Positions 1 through 5,524 of a DNA stretch of 6,580 nt are shown here, piece by piece. The notes below the pieces were generated by a model. It was not told the DNA's origin and searched no databases. It saw only the letters and a list, made by a program, of their open reading frames with translations. Within the stretch, counting starts at the first letter, position 1, and each line of letters opens with the position of its first letter. The stretch is from contig MNZT01000029.1 in NCBI GenBank assembly GCA_001873755.1, positions 1-6,580 on the forward strand, in the 5' to 3' direction. This DNA comes from Candidatus Wirthbacteria bacterium CG2_30_54_11 (GTDB taxonomy: Bacteria; Patescibacteriota; CG2-30-54-11). Made by a program: the position numbers and the translations under genes.

Positions 1-1023
1 GGCTTCCGGGTGATACTGGACCGAAAATACCGGCAGGGGGTCGTGCTGCATGCCTTCCACGGTCTGGTCATTGAGATTGATATGCGTGACCGTAAGACCG
101 GTACCTTTCAGCGAGGCAGCTTTCACCGCGTACCCATGGTTCTGCGAGGTGATCGCCACCCGGGAAGTCGTGAGGTCCTGGACCGGATGGTTGCCGCCCC
201 GGTGGCCGAATTTCAGCTTGTAGGTATCTCCGCCCAGGGCCAGGGCCAGCAGCTGGTGTCCGAGGCAGATGCCCATGAGCGGGTACGCATGCACCAGCTC
301 TCTGATTGTGCGGATAGAGTCCGGGACGGACTTGGGATCGCCCGGTCCGTTGGAGAGAAATATCGCATCGGGTTCCAGCTTCCGGATCGAGGCCAAGGCC
401 GTATCGTAGGGTACGACCGTGAGGTTGAAGACCATTTTCACGAGGTTATCAAGTATGCTTTTTTTGATCCCGAAGTCCATGGCGACGATGTGGGGAGAGG
501 ATGCAAGTGCACTGCCGTAGGCGTAGATCTCAGAGCAGCTCGCTTCGGCGATCAGGGCCTGGTCGGTGAATTCATTGATGCCGGCTAGCGCTTCATCCTT
601 GATCTGGCCTTCCAGCTGGTCTGCGATGACGATGGCACCGGGGATGACCCCGAAGTTCCGGATATGGCGGGTCAGCTGGCGGGTGTCGATATCCACCAGT
701 GCGGTTATTTTTCTCCGAACAAGGTATGCTTCCAGGGTGGCATCCAGGTGGAAATTGCTTGGATGTCCCTCCAGATGGCGAAAAATGATACCGCGCAGAT
801 AGGGTTTTTGGGATTCGTTGTCGATCTCAGAGGTGCCGTAGTTCCCCAGGAGCGGGTAGGTGAAGGTGACGATCTGGCCGGCATAGGAGGGGTCAGTCAT
901 GATCTCCTGATATCCGGTCATCGAGGTGTTGAATACGACTTCTCCTATGGCAGAAGCTTCATAGCCGATCTGCCACCCTTTGAAAATGCTACCATCTTTT
1001 AGCAGGAGAAATGCTGGCTTCAT
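1..1023 (-). CDS. carA: Carbamoyl-phosphate synthase small (glutaminase) subunit, C-terminus cut by window edge
   Basis: Glutamine-hydrolysing subunit of carbamoyl-phosphate synthetase. It releases ammonia from glutamine and channels it to CarB, feeding pyrimidine and arginine synthesis in the cytoplasm. My reverse-strand translation gives 341 open residues from the ATG at 1023. The N-terminal CarA domain includes FNTSMTGYQEIMTDPSYAGQ (about 35-54) and the IDTRQLTRHIR segment (about 111-121). The C-terminal class I glutamine amidotransferase domain has LSNGPGDP (about 223-230), the nucleophile elbow GICLGHQ with Cys253, SQNHGYAV, and QYHPEA with His338 and Glu340. These complete the Cys-His-Glu triad known from E. 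coli CarA. E. coli CarA is 382 residues, so about 25-40 residues are missing beyond base 1. carB may follow to the left, which cannot be seen. The SD is weak (GGGA, 8 nt before ATG). An apparent attenuator hairpin precedes the gene. Confidence 0.97.
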   Translation of the reverse strand, partial: MKPAFLLLKDGSIFKGWQIGYEASAIGEVVFNTSMTGYQEIMTDPSYAGQIVTFTYPLLGNYGTSEIDNESQKPYLRGIIFRHLEGHPSNFHLDATLEAYLVRRKITALVDIDTRQLTRHIRNFGVIPGAIVIADQLEGQIKDEALAGINEFTDQALIAEASCSEIYAYGSALASSPHIVAMDFGIKKSILDNLVKMVFNLTVVPYDTALASIRKLEPDAIFLSNGPGDPKSVPDSIRTIRELVHAYPLMGICLGHQLLALALGGDTYKLKFGHRGGNHPVQDLTTSRVAITSQNHGYAVKAASLKGTGLTVTHINLNDQTVEGMQHDPLPVFSVQYHPEA

Positions 1024-1040
1024 GTGGTGGGTCCCGGTCT

Positions 1041-1073
1041 AAAAAAATCCCCTTCCGATGGGACAGGAAAGGG
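1041..1073 (-). terminator. Intrinsic terminator in the carA leader, probable attenuator
   Basis: On the minus strand CCCTTTCC (1073-1066) and GGAAGGGG (1056-1049) form an 8-bp stem (one G-U pair) around a 9-nt loop. One base later comes a run of seven T (1047-1041). This is a canonical Rho-independent terminator. It ends only 17 nt before the carA ATG and points toward carA, so any carA transcript started upstream must pass it. It does not end an obvious upstream same-strand gene: the nearest one stops at 1727, beyond the oppositely oriented CBS gene. Attenuation of pyrimidine genes is well known (pyrBI in E. coli, PyrR in Bacillus). I could not match a PyrR-binding loop, so the mechanism here is open. 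Confidence 0.75.
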
Positions 1074-1095
1074 AGAACTATGCCTGCATGAGGCA

Positions 1096-1125
1096 ACTAT
1101 AGAGACTCTGATCCGGCAGGATGAA
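1096..1125 (-). promoter_or_regulatory. Candidate carA promoter
   Basis: Reading leftward, a TATAGT -10 (1101-1096) lies 18 bp from a poor -35 TTCATC (1125-1120). A start site near 1089 would give a leader of about 65 nt containing the terminator hairpin. A perfect TTGACA lies further out (1137-1132) but has no good -10 at 16-18 bp; TATAGT is 30 bp from it. The -10 is reasonable and the -35 is weak, so the call is tentative. Confidence 0.35.
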
Positions 1126-1206
1126 CTGGGGTGTCAAATACTGACCTGCAAATAGGGGAAAACATCCTGCGTGACTTTATCAAACCCGTCTATACCCTGT
1201 CAAGGC

Positions 1207-1235
1207 TTGGTCAGCAGACAAAAAAATGCTATAGT
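1207..1235 (+). promoter_or_regulatory. Extended -10 promoter of the CBS-domain gene
   Basis: TTGGTC (1207-1212, three matches to TTGACA), a 17-bp spacer ending in TGC, and TATAGT (1230-1235) make an extended -10 promoter (TGnTATAGT). Expected initiation is near 1242, giving a 5' UTR of about 33 nt to the ATG at 1275. This supports 1275 as the start and excludes an upstream GTG start at 1131. Confidence 0.6.
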
Positions 1236-1274
1236 GACGGCATCTGGTTATTCTGGTTATTTATGAGGTGCTCC

Positions 1275-1724
1275 ATGCTGGTTTCGGATATCATGACCAA
1301 AAAGGTCATTTCCGTCCACTCTGATACCCCGGTCAAAGAGATAGCCACTCTGCTCATCAAACACGACCTGAAGGGTGTACCGGTGATAGATGAACGACAA
1401 AAGGTCATCGGTATCATCACGGAGTGCGATCTGATATTGCAGAATGCTACGCTCCACCTGCCGACCTTTATCCAGATCCTGGACGGAGTGTTCCCCTTCG
1501 GGAAAAAGGAAACCGAAGAGGAACTCCGCCGCATCGTCGGAGCAGTAGCTCAGGATGTCATGAGCCGGTCTCCGGTTTGCGCTCCTTTGGATATGACGGT
1601 AGAGGACATGGCCACCCTCATGTGGGAGCGGAAGGTCAATCCCGTCCCCATCACACAGGATGACAAGCTTATCGGTATCGTCAGTCGGGCAGATATCGTC
1701 CGCCTGCTGACGCAATCACGGTAG
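1275..1724 (+). CDS. Tandem CBS-domain (Bateman module) protein
   Basis: A 149-residue cytoplasmic protein made almost wholly of two CBS domains. CBS1 covers about residues 2-55 (VSDIMTKKVISV, then GVPVIDERQKVIGIITECDL). CBS2 covers about 92-148 (AQDVMSRSPVCAP, then NPVPITQDDKLIGIVSRADI). They are joined by a 35-residue helical insert with LHLPTFIQILDG. CBS pairs bind adenosine nucleotides and usually act as energy or redox sensors; stand-alone pairs often have unknown partners, as here. The start is ATG 1275, with GAGG six bases upstream. An in-frame ATG at 1263 is possible, but it overlaps that SD. The reading frame is open back to a GTG at 1131, but that stretch contains the promoter. The gene is divergent from carA and convergent with the membrane-protein gene. 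The ligand cannot be read from sequence. Confidence 0.93.
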   Translation: MLVSDIMTKKVISVHSDTPVKEIATLLIKHDLKGVPVIDERQKVIGIITECDLILQNATLHLPTFIQILDGVFPFGKKETEEELRRIVGAVAQDVMSRSPVCAPLDMTVEDMATLMWERKVNPVPITQDDKLIGIVSRADIVRLLTQSR

Positions 1725-1726
1725 AA

Positions 1727-2002
1727 TTAATTCAGATCGAGTTCTATATTGCTGCTGACCCAAGTCGCGGAAATGTCCTCGAGGCCGGTCAGCGGTGCCT
1801 GGTCGAGAATTGAAAGCGATTCAGCCGGCAGCATCAGCTTGAGCTGTTCTGTAGAAGTAACGGGCCGCTCAGAGGTTGTCTCTGCGGTCGTTTCCGGCGT
1901 GGGTTCGGAGTCTATCTGGTTGGCCAAGGACCAGAACAGGGTCAGGCTCACGATGACGGCGAGGCCGATGGCAGCTGCTATCCAGTATTTGAGTTTACGC
2001 AT
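1727..2002 (-). CDS. Small single-pass membrane protein of unknown function
   Basis: A 91-residue protein not recognised as a known family. The N-terminus is MRKLKYW followed by a hydrophobic segment (about residues 8-28, IAAAIGLAVIVSLTLFWSLA). The Lys/Arg-rich start predicts an N-in topology, with the rest outside the membrane or, less likely, a cleaved signal. Residues about 32-52 are rich in Thr, Glu, Ser and Pro, typical of an extracytoplasmic linker. The C-terminal 40 residues (LKLMLPAESLSILDQ... to SNIELDLN) may be a small folded unit. The SD AGGA (2014-2011) lies 8 nt before the ATG and overlaps the stop codon of the upstream secreted-protein gene, so translation of the two is probably linked. 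Its TAA is 2 bp from the TAG of the convergent CBS gene. Confidence 0.82.
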   Translation of the reverse strand: MRKLKYWIAAAIGLAVIVSLTLFWSLANQIDSEPTPETTAETTSERPVTSTEQLKLMLPAESLSILDQAPLTGLEDISATWVSSNIELDLN

Positions 2003-2012
2003 TTATTCTTTC

Positions 2013-2876
2013 CTATGGTTCTATTGGTTGGTCTGTGGTCGTATTGATCGGGTCACTCTTCGGTGTGGTCAGACGGGAAGTCATGGTCTTCAGTGTCCCT
2101 ATGCGGTCATTGAGTCTGGTTATCTGTTCGAGCGCGGACTGCAGCGCTATCACATCATAGTCCGGAGTGATCAGGGCCTGGACCGATCCGTAGTCATCCC
2201 GGATCTGGGTCAAAGCTGATCTGACAGCATCGATGGAGCTCTGCAGACTGGCATGCTGGGTGATGGTGAGATAGAGGCTCTGGTCTAAAAGTGCCTGGTC
2301 CAAGGCCGGCAGGATCTCGCCAAATGACTGCAGGTAGGAATCGATCCGGGAGAGCAGCAGGCTGTCTGCCATATACCAGACTTTGGCTTTCATGGTTTCC
2401 CGAAAGGTGTAAAACTCATCCGCGAGGCTCCTAAGCGCCTCCAGGGTCCAGTTGCCTGAGGAAAGACTTGTGATCCTGGTTTCCAGCCAGGCAGCGGCAA
2501 CCTCCAGTTCTGAGTAGATGGTAGCCCTGACCTGCTCGTCGATGCCTGCTGTGGCCTCTACGCGGGTCCGGATGAGCGTCAAATAAGCTTTGTAGGCCGA
2601 GAGCGTCTTGATCGTATAGCTCTTGGCCTCCTCGGCCGCGATCTGGGCCTGGGTAGGATCCGAAAGGTCCTTGTGTTTCGTGCGGTAGTCCTTCCAGTTG
2701 TCTCTGGCATTCTTGTAGGCGACGAGCAGGCTCTGATATCCCTGCTGGGCTGTCTGATACTGTTCCAGCGCCTGGGGATCAGCGTCGGTCGAAAAGGCTG
2801 CATATGCCTGCTGCGGTGCGGTATAAATGAGCAGGAAAGCAGCTGCGAGTGCGCAGATACAGGTTCTTATCATCAT
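2013..2876 (-). CDS. Secreted helical (coiled-coil-like) protein of unknown function
   Basis: A 287-residue protein that I cannot place in a family. It begins with a signal peptide: MMIRT, a hydrophobic core (about residues 6-19, CICALAAAFLLIYTA) and a likely signal peptidase site after QQAYA (about residue 26). The mature part is Ala/Leu/Gln/Glu/Ser-rich and predicted almost all helical, with several long amphipathic helices, and lacks cysteine after the signal. It ends in a Thr/Pro/Asp-rich tail (TTPKSDPINTTTDQPIEP). There is no lipobox and no second membrane segment. I chose ATG 2876 because AAAAAGG ends 6 nt upstream. A TTG at 2894 would extend it by six residues but would contain this SD, and ATG 2873 is also possible. 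It lies 93 bp after hisS and 10 bp before the membrane-anchored protein gene, suggesting a two-gene envelope unit. Confidence 0.85.
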   Translation of the reverse strand: MMIRTCICALAAAFLLIYTAPQQAYAAFSTDADPQALEQYQTAQQGYQSLLVAYKNARDNWKDYRTKHKDLSDPTQAQIAAEEAKSYTIKTLSAYKAYLTLIRTRVEATAGIDEQVRATIYSELEVAAAWLETRITSLSSGNWTLEALRSLADEFYTFRETMKAKVWYMADSLLLSRIDSYLQSFGEILPALDQALLDQSLYLTITQHASLQSSIDAVRSALTQIRDDYGSVQALITPDYDVIALQSALEQITRLNDRIGTLKTMTSRLTTPKSDPINTTTDQPIEP

Positions 2877-2918
2877 GACTGACCTTTTTAACAATTTTTT
2901 AATACATCAAGAACAGCA

Positions 2919-2947
2919 AATACAGGCATCGGGCTGCGCAGCGTCAA
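2919..2947 (-). promoter_or_regulatory. Weak candidate promoter for the secreted/membrane protein pair
   Basis: In the 93-bp gap after hisS, TTGACG (2947-2942) is followed after 17 bp by TGTATT (2924-2919), four matches to TATAAT. It could give the two envelope genes their own transcript, but read-through from hisS is equally possible. Confidence 0.25.
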
Positions 2948-2963
2948 CACGTGGCACCGATGC
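2926..2963. repeat. Inverted repeat in the hisS to secreted-protein gap
   Basis: GCATCGG (2926-2932) and CCGATGC (2957-2963) are perfect 7-bp complements 24 bases apart. The interior contains a second palindrome, GCTGCGCAGC (2933-2942). On the minus strand the hairpin would follow the hisS stop codon directly, but no uniform T run follows, only the mixed sequence TGTATTTGCTGTTCTTG. It may be a weak terminator, a transcript-end stabiliser or an operator overlapping the candidate promoter. Confidence 0.45.
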
Positions 2964-2969
2964 GGGAAA

Positions 2970-4190
2970 TTAACCGTTGATCAGCAGACGGATCTGGCCA
3001 GCGGCTTCACTCTGGTCGCAGGTCAGCTGGGTTCCGGTACGGAGATCTTTCAGCACGACTGCACCCTGCGTTTTTTCGTCAGGTCCCAATATCGCCGCGA
3101 CGGGAATACCCTTCTTGTCTGCATAGCCGATCTGTTTCTTCATCCTGGCCGTATGCTCGGTGTAGGTGTCGACATTGATGCCTGCTGCTCTGAGCTTTGT
3201 GGCTAAAGCGAGCGAGTCGGGGAGCATCTCAGGGGCAAAGATGGTGACGAGCACTTCGGCGACCGTTCGTTTTTCCGGTAGCAGTCCGAATTGAAGCATG
3301 GCTTCCACAGTCCGGTCGAAGCCGAATGCGATGCCGGTGCCGGGCACATCTGTTTTGGAGAAGCGGCTGACGAGCTGGTCATAGCGTTCACCACCGCCCA
3401 CGGCACCGGCAGTGAACCCGTCAATGCGCACTTCCCAGATGGGGCCGGTAGAATAGCTGAAAGAGCGGGCCAGTGTATTGTCAAATTCATAGTTATCAGC
3501 ATGGAAACCTGCTGATCTCAGGTAATCAAAAATAGCAGTAATGGTTTCGTCCGGCTCCAGACTGAATACCCGTTCCACCGTTTCCTTTGCATATTGCTGG
3601 CTGTACCCTTTGCTTACAATTTCTGCTATTACGCCATCCTTGCCGATTTTCTCGAGTTTGTCGATGGCTACGATCACCGGATACTCGATCCCTTTGTAGA
3701 GAGCACGGTCACTGATTTTGACCTTGAAGTTTTTGAATCCGAGATCCAGATATGACTGGATCGTCAATGCTATGGTCTCGGCATCTGCCATGGCACTTTC
3801 AACCCCGAGAATGTCGATATCACACTGGAGGAACTCCCGGTAACGGCCGCGCTGAGGTTTGTCAGCTCTCCAGACAGTCTGCATCTGGTAGCGCTTGAAT
3901 GGCATGGTGAGCTGGCCCTGGTACTGGGCGACGAACCGGCAGGTGGGGACGGTCTGGTCGTAGCGCAGCGCTACCTTGCGGCCGCCATGGTCCTCGAACC
4001 GGAAGAACAGTTTTTCGTCTTCGCCGATGTTGCCCTGGAACGTCTCCAGATACTCGATGGCCGGCGTTTCGATAGGATCAAATCCGTAGGATTCGAATGT
4101 CCGGCGGATGATGTCGCGGGCGTACTGACGGGCGATCGCTTCTCTGGGCGGGAAATCCCGGAAGCCTTTGAGTATCCTGGGCTCTATCAT
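2970..4190 (-). CDS. hisS: Histidyl-tRNA synthetase
   Basis: A class II aminoacyl-tRNA synthetase that charges tRNA-His with histidine using ATP, in the cytoplasm. Its 406 residues are near the usual bacterial length (about 420). It starts with the family signature PRILKGFRDF. Motif 1 lies around 32-45 (ESYGFDPIETP), followed by ALRYDQTVP (74-82). Motif 2 is about 104-129 (QTVWRADKPQRGRYREFLQCDIDIL). The histidine-binding region is LARSFSYSTGPIWEV (240-253). Then come GAVGGGERYDQLV (262-274) and motif 3, GTGIAFGFDR (284-293). Residues about 310-406 form the anticodon-binding domain. The usual RGLDYYT block reads RSFSYST, so Arg242 is kept but the second Tyr is Ser; this appears to be a subtype signature. 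The SD GAGGAG lies 9 nt before ATG 4190. The preceding small gene ends 24 nt upstream, so the two are probably co-transcribed. Confidence 0.98.
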   Translation of the reverse strand: MIEPRILKGFRDFPPREAIARQYARDIIRRTFESYGFDPIETPAIEYLETFQGNIGEDEKLFFRFEDHGGRKVALRYDQTVPTCRFVAQYQGQLTMPFKRYQMQTVWRADKPQRGRYREFLQCDIDILGVESAMADAETIALTIQSYLDLGFKNFKVKISDRALYKGIEYPVIVAIDKLEKIGKDGVIAEIVSKGYSQQYAKETVERVFSLEPDETITAIFDYLRSAGFHADNYEFDNTLARSFSYSTGPIWEVRIDGFTAGAVGGGERYDQLVSRFSKTDVPGTGIAFGFDRTVEAMLQFGLLPEKRTVAEVLVTIFAPEMLPDSLALATKLRAAGINVDTYTEHTARMKKQIGYADKKGIPVAAILGPDEKTQGAVVLKDLRTGTQLTCDQSEAAGQIRLLING

Positions 4191-4214
4191 GAGTGCTTAC
4201 TCCTCAGGTTCTAG

Positions 4215-4469
4215 CTAGCCTTTGTCCCTGAAATATCCCCGGCCGTTTGGATCCAGGATCACGCAGGGGAGCATGACGTGCTGATAATCCGGCAATGAGT
4301 CACCGTTGTACAGGAGCGTTATGATGCCGTGCGATACCGCGCATTTTAATCCGGCATCATCCAGCTTGCTCTGTGCCTCGGCATCCTGCAATCCAAAGGA
4401 AGAAAGGTTGCAGATGAACTTCTGTGATTCCAGTCGAGAGTACTTGCAGTTGAAGCAGCTGTAGTTCAT
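4215..4469 (-). CDS. Small cysteine-rich protein A (hypothetical)
   Basis: An 84-residue protein with no recognised name. It opens with a CxxC knuckle, SCFNCKY (Cys5, Cys8), followed by FICNLSS (Cys20), LKCAVSHG (Cys43) and LPCVIL (Cys69). The spacing suggests a small metal-binding (zinc-ribbon-like or other Cys-ligated) fold, with no signal peptide or membrane segment. It resembles the product of 5129-5449: both start with x-C-x-N-C-K, then C-(N/D)-L, C-A and P-C-(V/A)-(I/V)-(L/F), pointing to diverged paralogues. The start ATG 4469 has GGAG 5 nt upstream and a good promoter about 30 bp away. It is first in a likely operon with hisS. The role is unknown; regulation or metal sensing is only a guess. 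Confidence 0.85.
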   Translation of the reverse strand: MNYSCFNCKYSRLESQKFICNLSSFGLQDAEAQSKLDDAGLKCAVSHGIITLLYNGDSLPDYQHVMLPCVILDPNGRGYFRDKG

Positions 4470-4497
4470 GGTGTCTCCAAATATTGGTGCCGGAGGT

Positions 4498-4527
4498 AGT
4501 TTAGAGTCAGTGTCGACGAATTGTCAA
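4498..4527 (-). promoter_or_regulatory. Promoter for small Cys protein A and hisS
   Basis: Reading leftward, a perfect TTGACA (4527-4522), an 18-bp spacer and TAAACT (4503-4498). Expected start near 4491, giving a leader of about 22 nt to ATG 4469. The first ten bases, TTGACAATTC, are identical to the promoter of the paralogous gene near 5524. Confidence 0.65.
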
Positions 4528-4549
4528 CCGGAGGCTTTTCGGATAGGAT
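4521..4549 (+). promoter_or_regulatory. Rightward promoter for the GNAT gene, sharing its -35 with the divergent promoter
   Basis: TTGTCA (4521-4526, five of six to consensus), 17 bp, TAGGAT (4544-4549). The -35 overlaps the leftward TTGACA by all but one base. Initiation near 4556 would leave a UTR of about 60 nt before ATG 4616. The same TTGTCA-17-TAGGAT layout recurs before dus. Confidence 0.5.
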
Positions 4550-4615
4550 CAATCAGTAGTATGAATTGCTAAATGGCATCCTGGTTTTCCATCTATTCAT
4601 TATCCGGGGTTCCCG

Positions 4616-5089
4616 ATGGACGGAATATCTATCCGTGCTGCCGCAGAAGGTGACCGGGCAGCCTTGCTGCAGGTCAGGTCCTCTACCACGGATGTACGGG
4701 ATGATCTGATCAGCCGAAGATTGCAGCTGCAGGCTGACGGCAGTGCGGAATACCTCGTTCTACTGGTCGATCAGCGTATCGTGGGTTTCATCGTCCTTAA
4801 GTGGAACGGGAATGTCACGCATCCGGAATATCCGTATATGGAAGACCTGTTCATACAGGAGGAGCATCGCGGTGCCGGTCATGGTACACGGTTGATCTCG
4901 GAGTGTGAACGGTTGGCCAAAGAGCGCGGTGCCAGTATGATCGGGCTGGCGGTCAACCCGCATGAAAATCAGAGAGCCATGCTCCTGTATGCCAGTCTGG
5001 GGTACCGGCATGACGGAGGTCAAGAGTATCTGGATGGCGTGTATGACGGAAAAGAGGACTGGGTCGTGGATATGGCAAAAAGCTTGTAG
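4616..5089 (+). CDS. GNAT-family N-acetyltransferase
   Basis: A 157-residue cytoplasmic enzyme expected to transfer an acetyl group from acetyl-CoA to an amine; the substrate is not predictable. The GNAT fold is clear. Beta strands 2 and 3 are EYLVLLVDQRIVGFIVLKW (about 45-63). Motif A follows with MEDLFIQEEHRGAGHGTRL (75-93), where HRGAGHG fits the acetyl-CoA pyrophosphate loop Q/RxxGxG/A. Motif B is GLAVNPHENQRAMLLYASLG (110-129), with Asn118 and Tyr125 in the usual positions. The start ATG 4616 has GGGG six bases upstream, an acceptable but not strong SD. The gene stands alone between two leftward small genes and stops 39 bp short of the convergent small Cys gene B. An acetylation role on ribosomal protein, metabolite or drug cannot be separated from sequence. 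Confidence 0.93.
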   Translation: MDGISIRAAAEGDRAALLQVRSSTTDVRDDLISRRLQLQADGSAEYLVLLVDQRIVGFIVLKWNGNVTHPEYPYMEDLFIQEEHRGAGHGTRLISECERLAKERGASMIGLAVNPHENQRAMLLYASLGYRHDGGQEYLDGVYDGKEDWVVDMAKSL

Positions 5090-5128
5090 TTTTTTGGATC
5101 TCCGGCGATCTCGTGCTTCTCAACTCTT

Positions 5129-5449
5129 CTAGGCAAATCCGTCGTAGCCTTCTCCGTAGAAGGGTTTCAGGAATACGGCGCAGGGGCGGTTGTCATCCGC
5201 ATCGCTGGTACGGTAGGGGAGATAATACTGGATCTCAGCGCAGAAATACAGATAGCCATCGTCGACGTAAAATTTGCTTTCATACTTCTTCATGATCTCG
5301 GCAAGTGAAATACCGAGCGGATCATTGTGATGCGATTTCTCCCAGATCTCATCGTAGCCTTTCAAGTCACAGTACCAGTGGTAACTGGGGTATCTGGGAT
5401 TACGGCCCTCGAGGCAGTGTTTGCAGTTCTGGCACCAGAGCTGGGTCAT
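5129..5449 (-). CDS. Small cysteine-rich protein B (hypothetical)
   Basis: A 106-residue protein, not recognised. It starts LWCQNCKHC (Cys6, Cys9, Cys12), then WYCDLKG (Cys27), YLYFCAEIQ (Cys70) and RPCAVFLKPF (Cys90), ending in a Gly/Tyr-rich tail. Its first and last blocks match small Cys protein A, so the two are probably paralogues. B has an extra Cys12 and a longer middle with many aromatic residues. I chose ATG 5449 for three reasons: it aligns with the start of protein A, GGGG lies 8 nt upstream, and a TTGACA-17-TAGACT promoter lies 47-75 bp upstream. The frame is open to ATG 5536, but that longer form would place the promoter inside the gene. The likely fold is a small metal-binding domain. 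Function unknown. Confidence 0.78.
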   Translation of the reverse strand: MTQLWCQNCKHCLEGRNPRYPSYHWYCDLKGYDEIWEKSHHNDPLGISLAEIMKKYESKFYVDDGYLYFCAEIQYYLPYRTSDADDNRPCAVFLKPFYGEGYDGFA

Positions 5450-5495
5450 GTTCCTGTCCCCGCAGTACATCGGATAGACGGTATGAAACATGGCA

Positions 5496-5524
5496 AGTCT
5501 AGGGTGAGACTCTAGAATTGTCAA
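5496..5524 (-). promoter_or_regulatory. Promoter for small Cys protein B
   Basis: Reading leftward, a perfect TTGACA (5524-5519), a 17-bp spacer and TAGACT (5501-5496, four of six). Initiation near 5489 gives a leader of about 40 nt to ATG 5449. It begins TTGACAATTC, exactly as the promoter of paralogue A does. Confidence 0.65.

Larger units (their letters stand above)
1024..1274. other. Divergent intergenic region between carA and the CBS gene
   Basis: This 251-bp stretch contains no convincing gene. It holds the carA leader with its terminator-like hairpin on the minus strand, possible carA promoter elements, and the CBS-gene promoter on the plus strand. A GTG-initiated reading frame from 1131 is open into the CBS gene, but it spans the plus-strand promoter and has no SD, so I treat it as non-coding. 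No tRNA-like cloverleaf is visible. Confidence 0.7.

Noticed and set aside
10..1002. Plus-strand open frames of up to 192 codons across 10-1002
   Set aside because: They are antisense shadows of carA, whose motifs are unmistakable on the minus strand.
1081..1140. PyrR-type binding loop or T-box in the carA leader
   Set aside because: No match to the PyrR anti-antiterminator consensus and no T-box motif was visible; only the terminator itself is convincing.
1131..1274. N-terminal extension of the CBS protein from a GTG at 1131
   Set aside because: The stretch contains the extended -10 promoter (1207-1235), has no SD before GTG, and adds sequence not typical of CBS pairs; ATG 1275 has a good SD.
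1749..2219. Plus-strand open frame of 156 codons
   Set aside because: It lies antisense to the secreted and membrane protein genes, which have signal/TM segments and SD sites; the plus frame has none.
4573..4653. Possible 26-codon upstream ORF overlapping the GNAT start
   Set aside because: No SD, out of frame with GNAT, and no recognisable composition; most likely chance.
5076..5096. CAAAAA...TTTTTG hairpin at the end of the GNAT gene as a terminator
   Set aside because: The stem is almost all A-T pairs with the stop codon in its loop; too weak to call, though the T run may aid termination.
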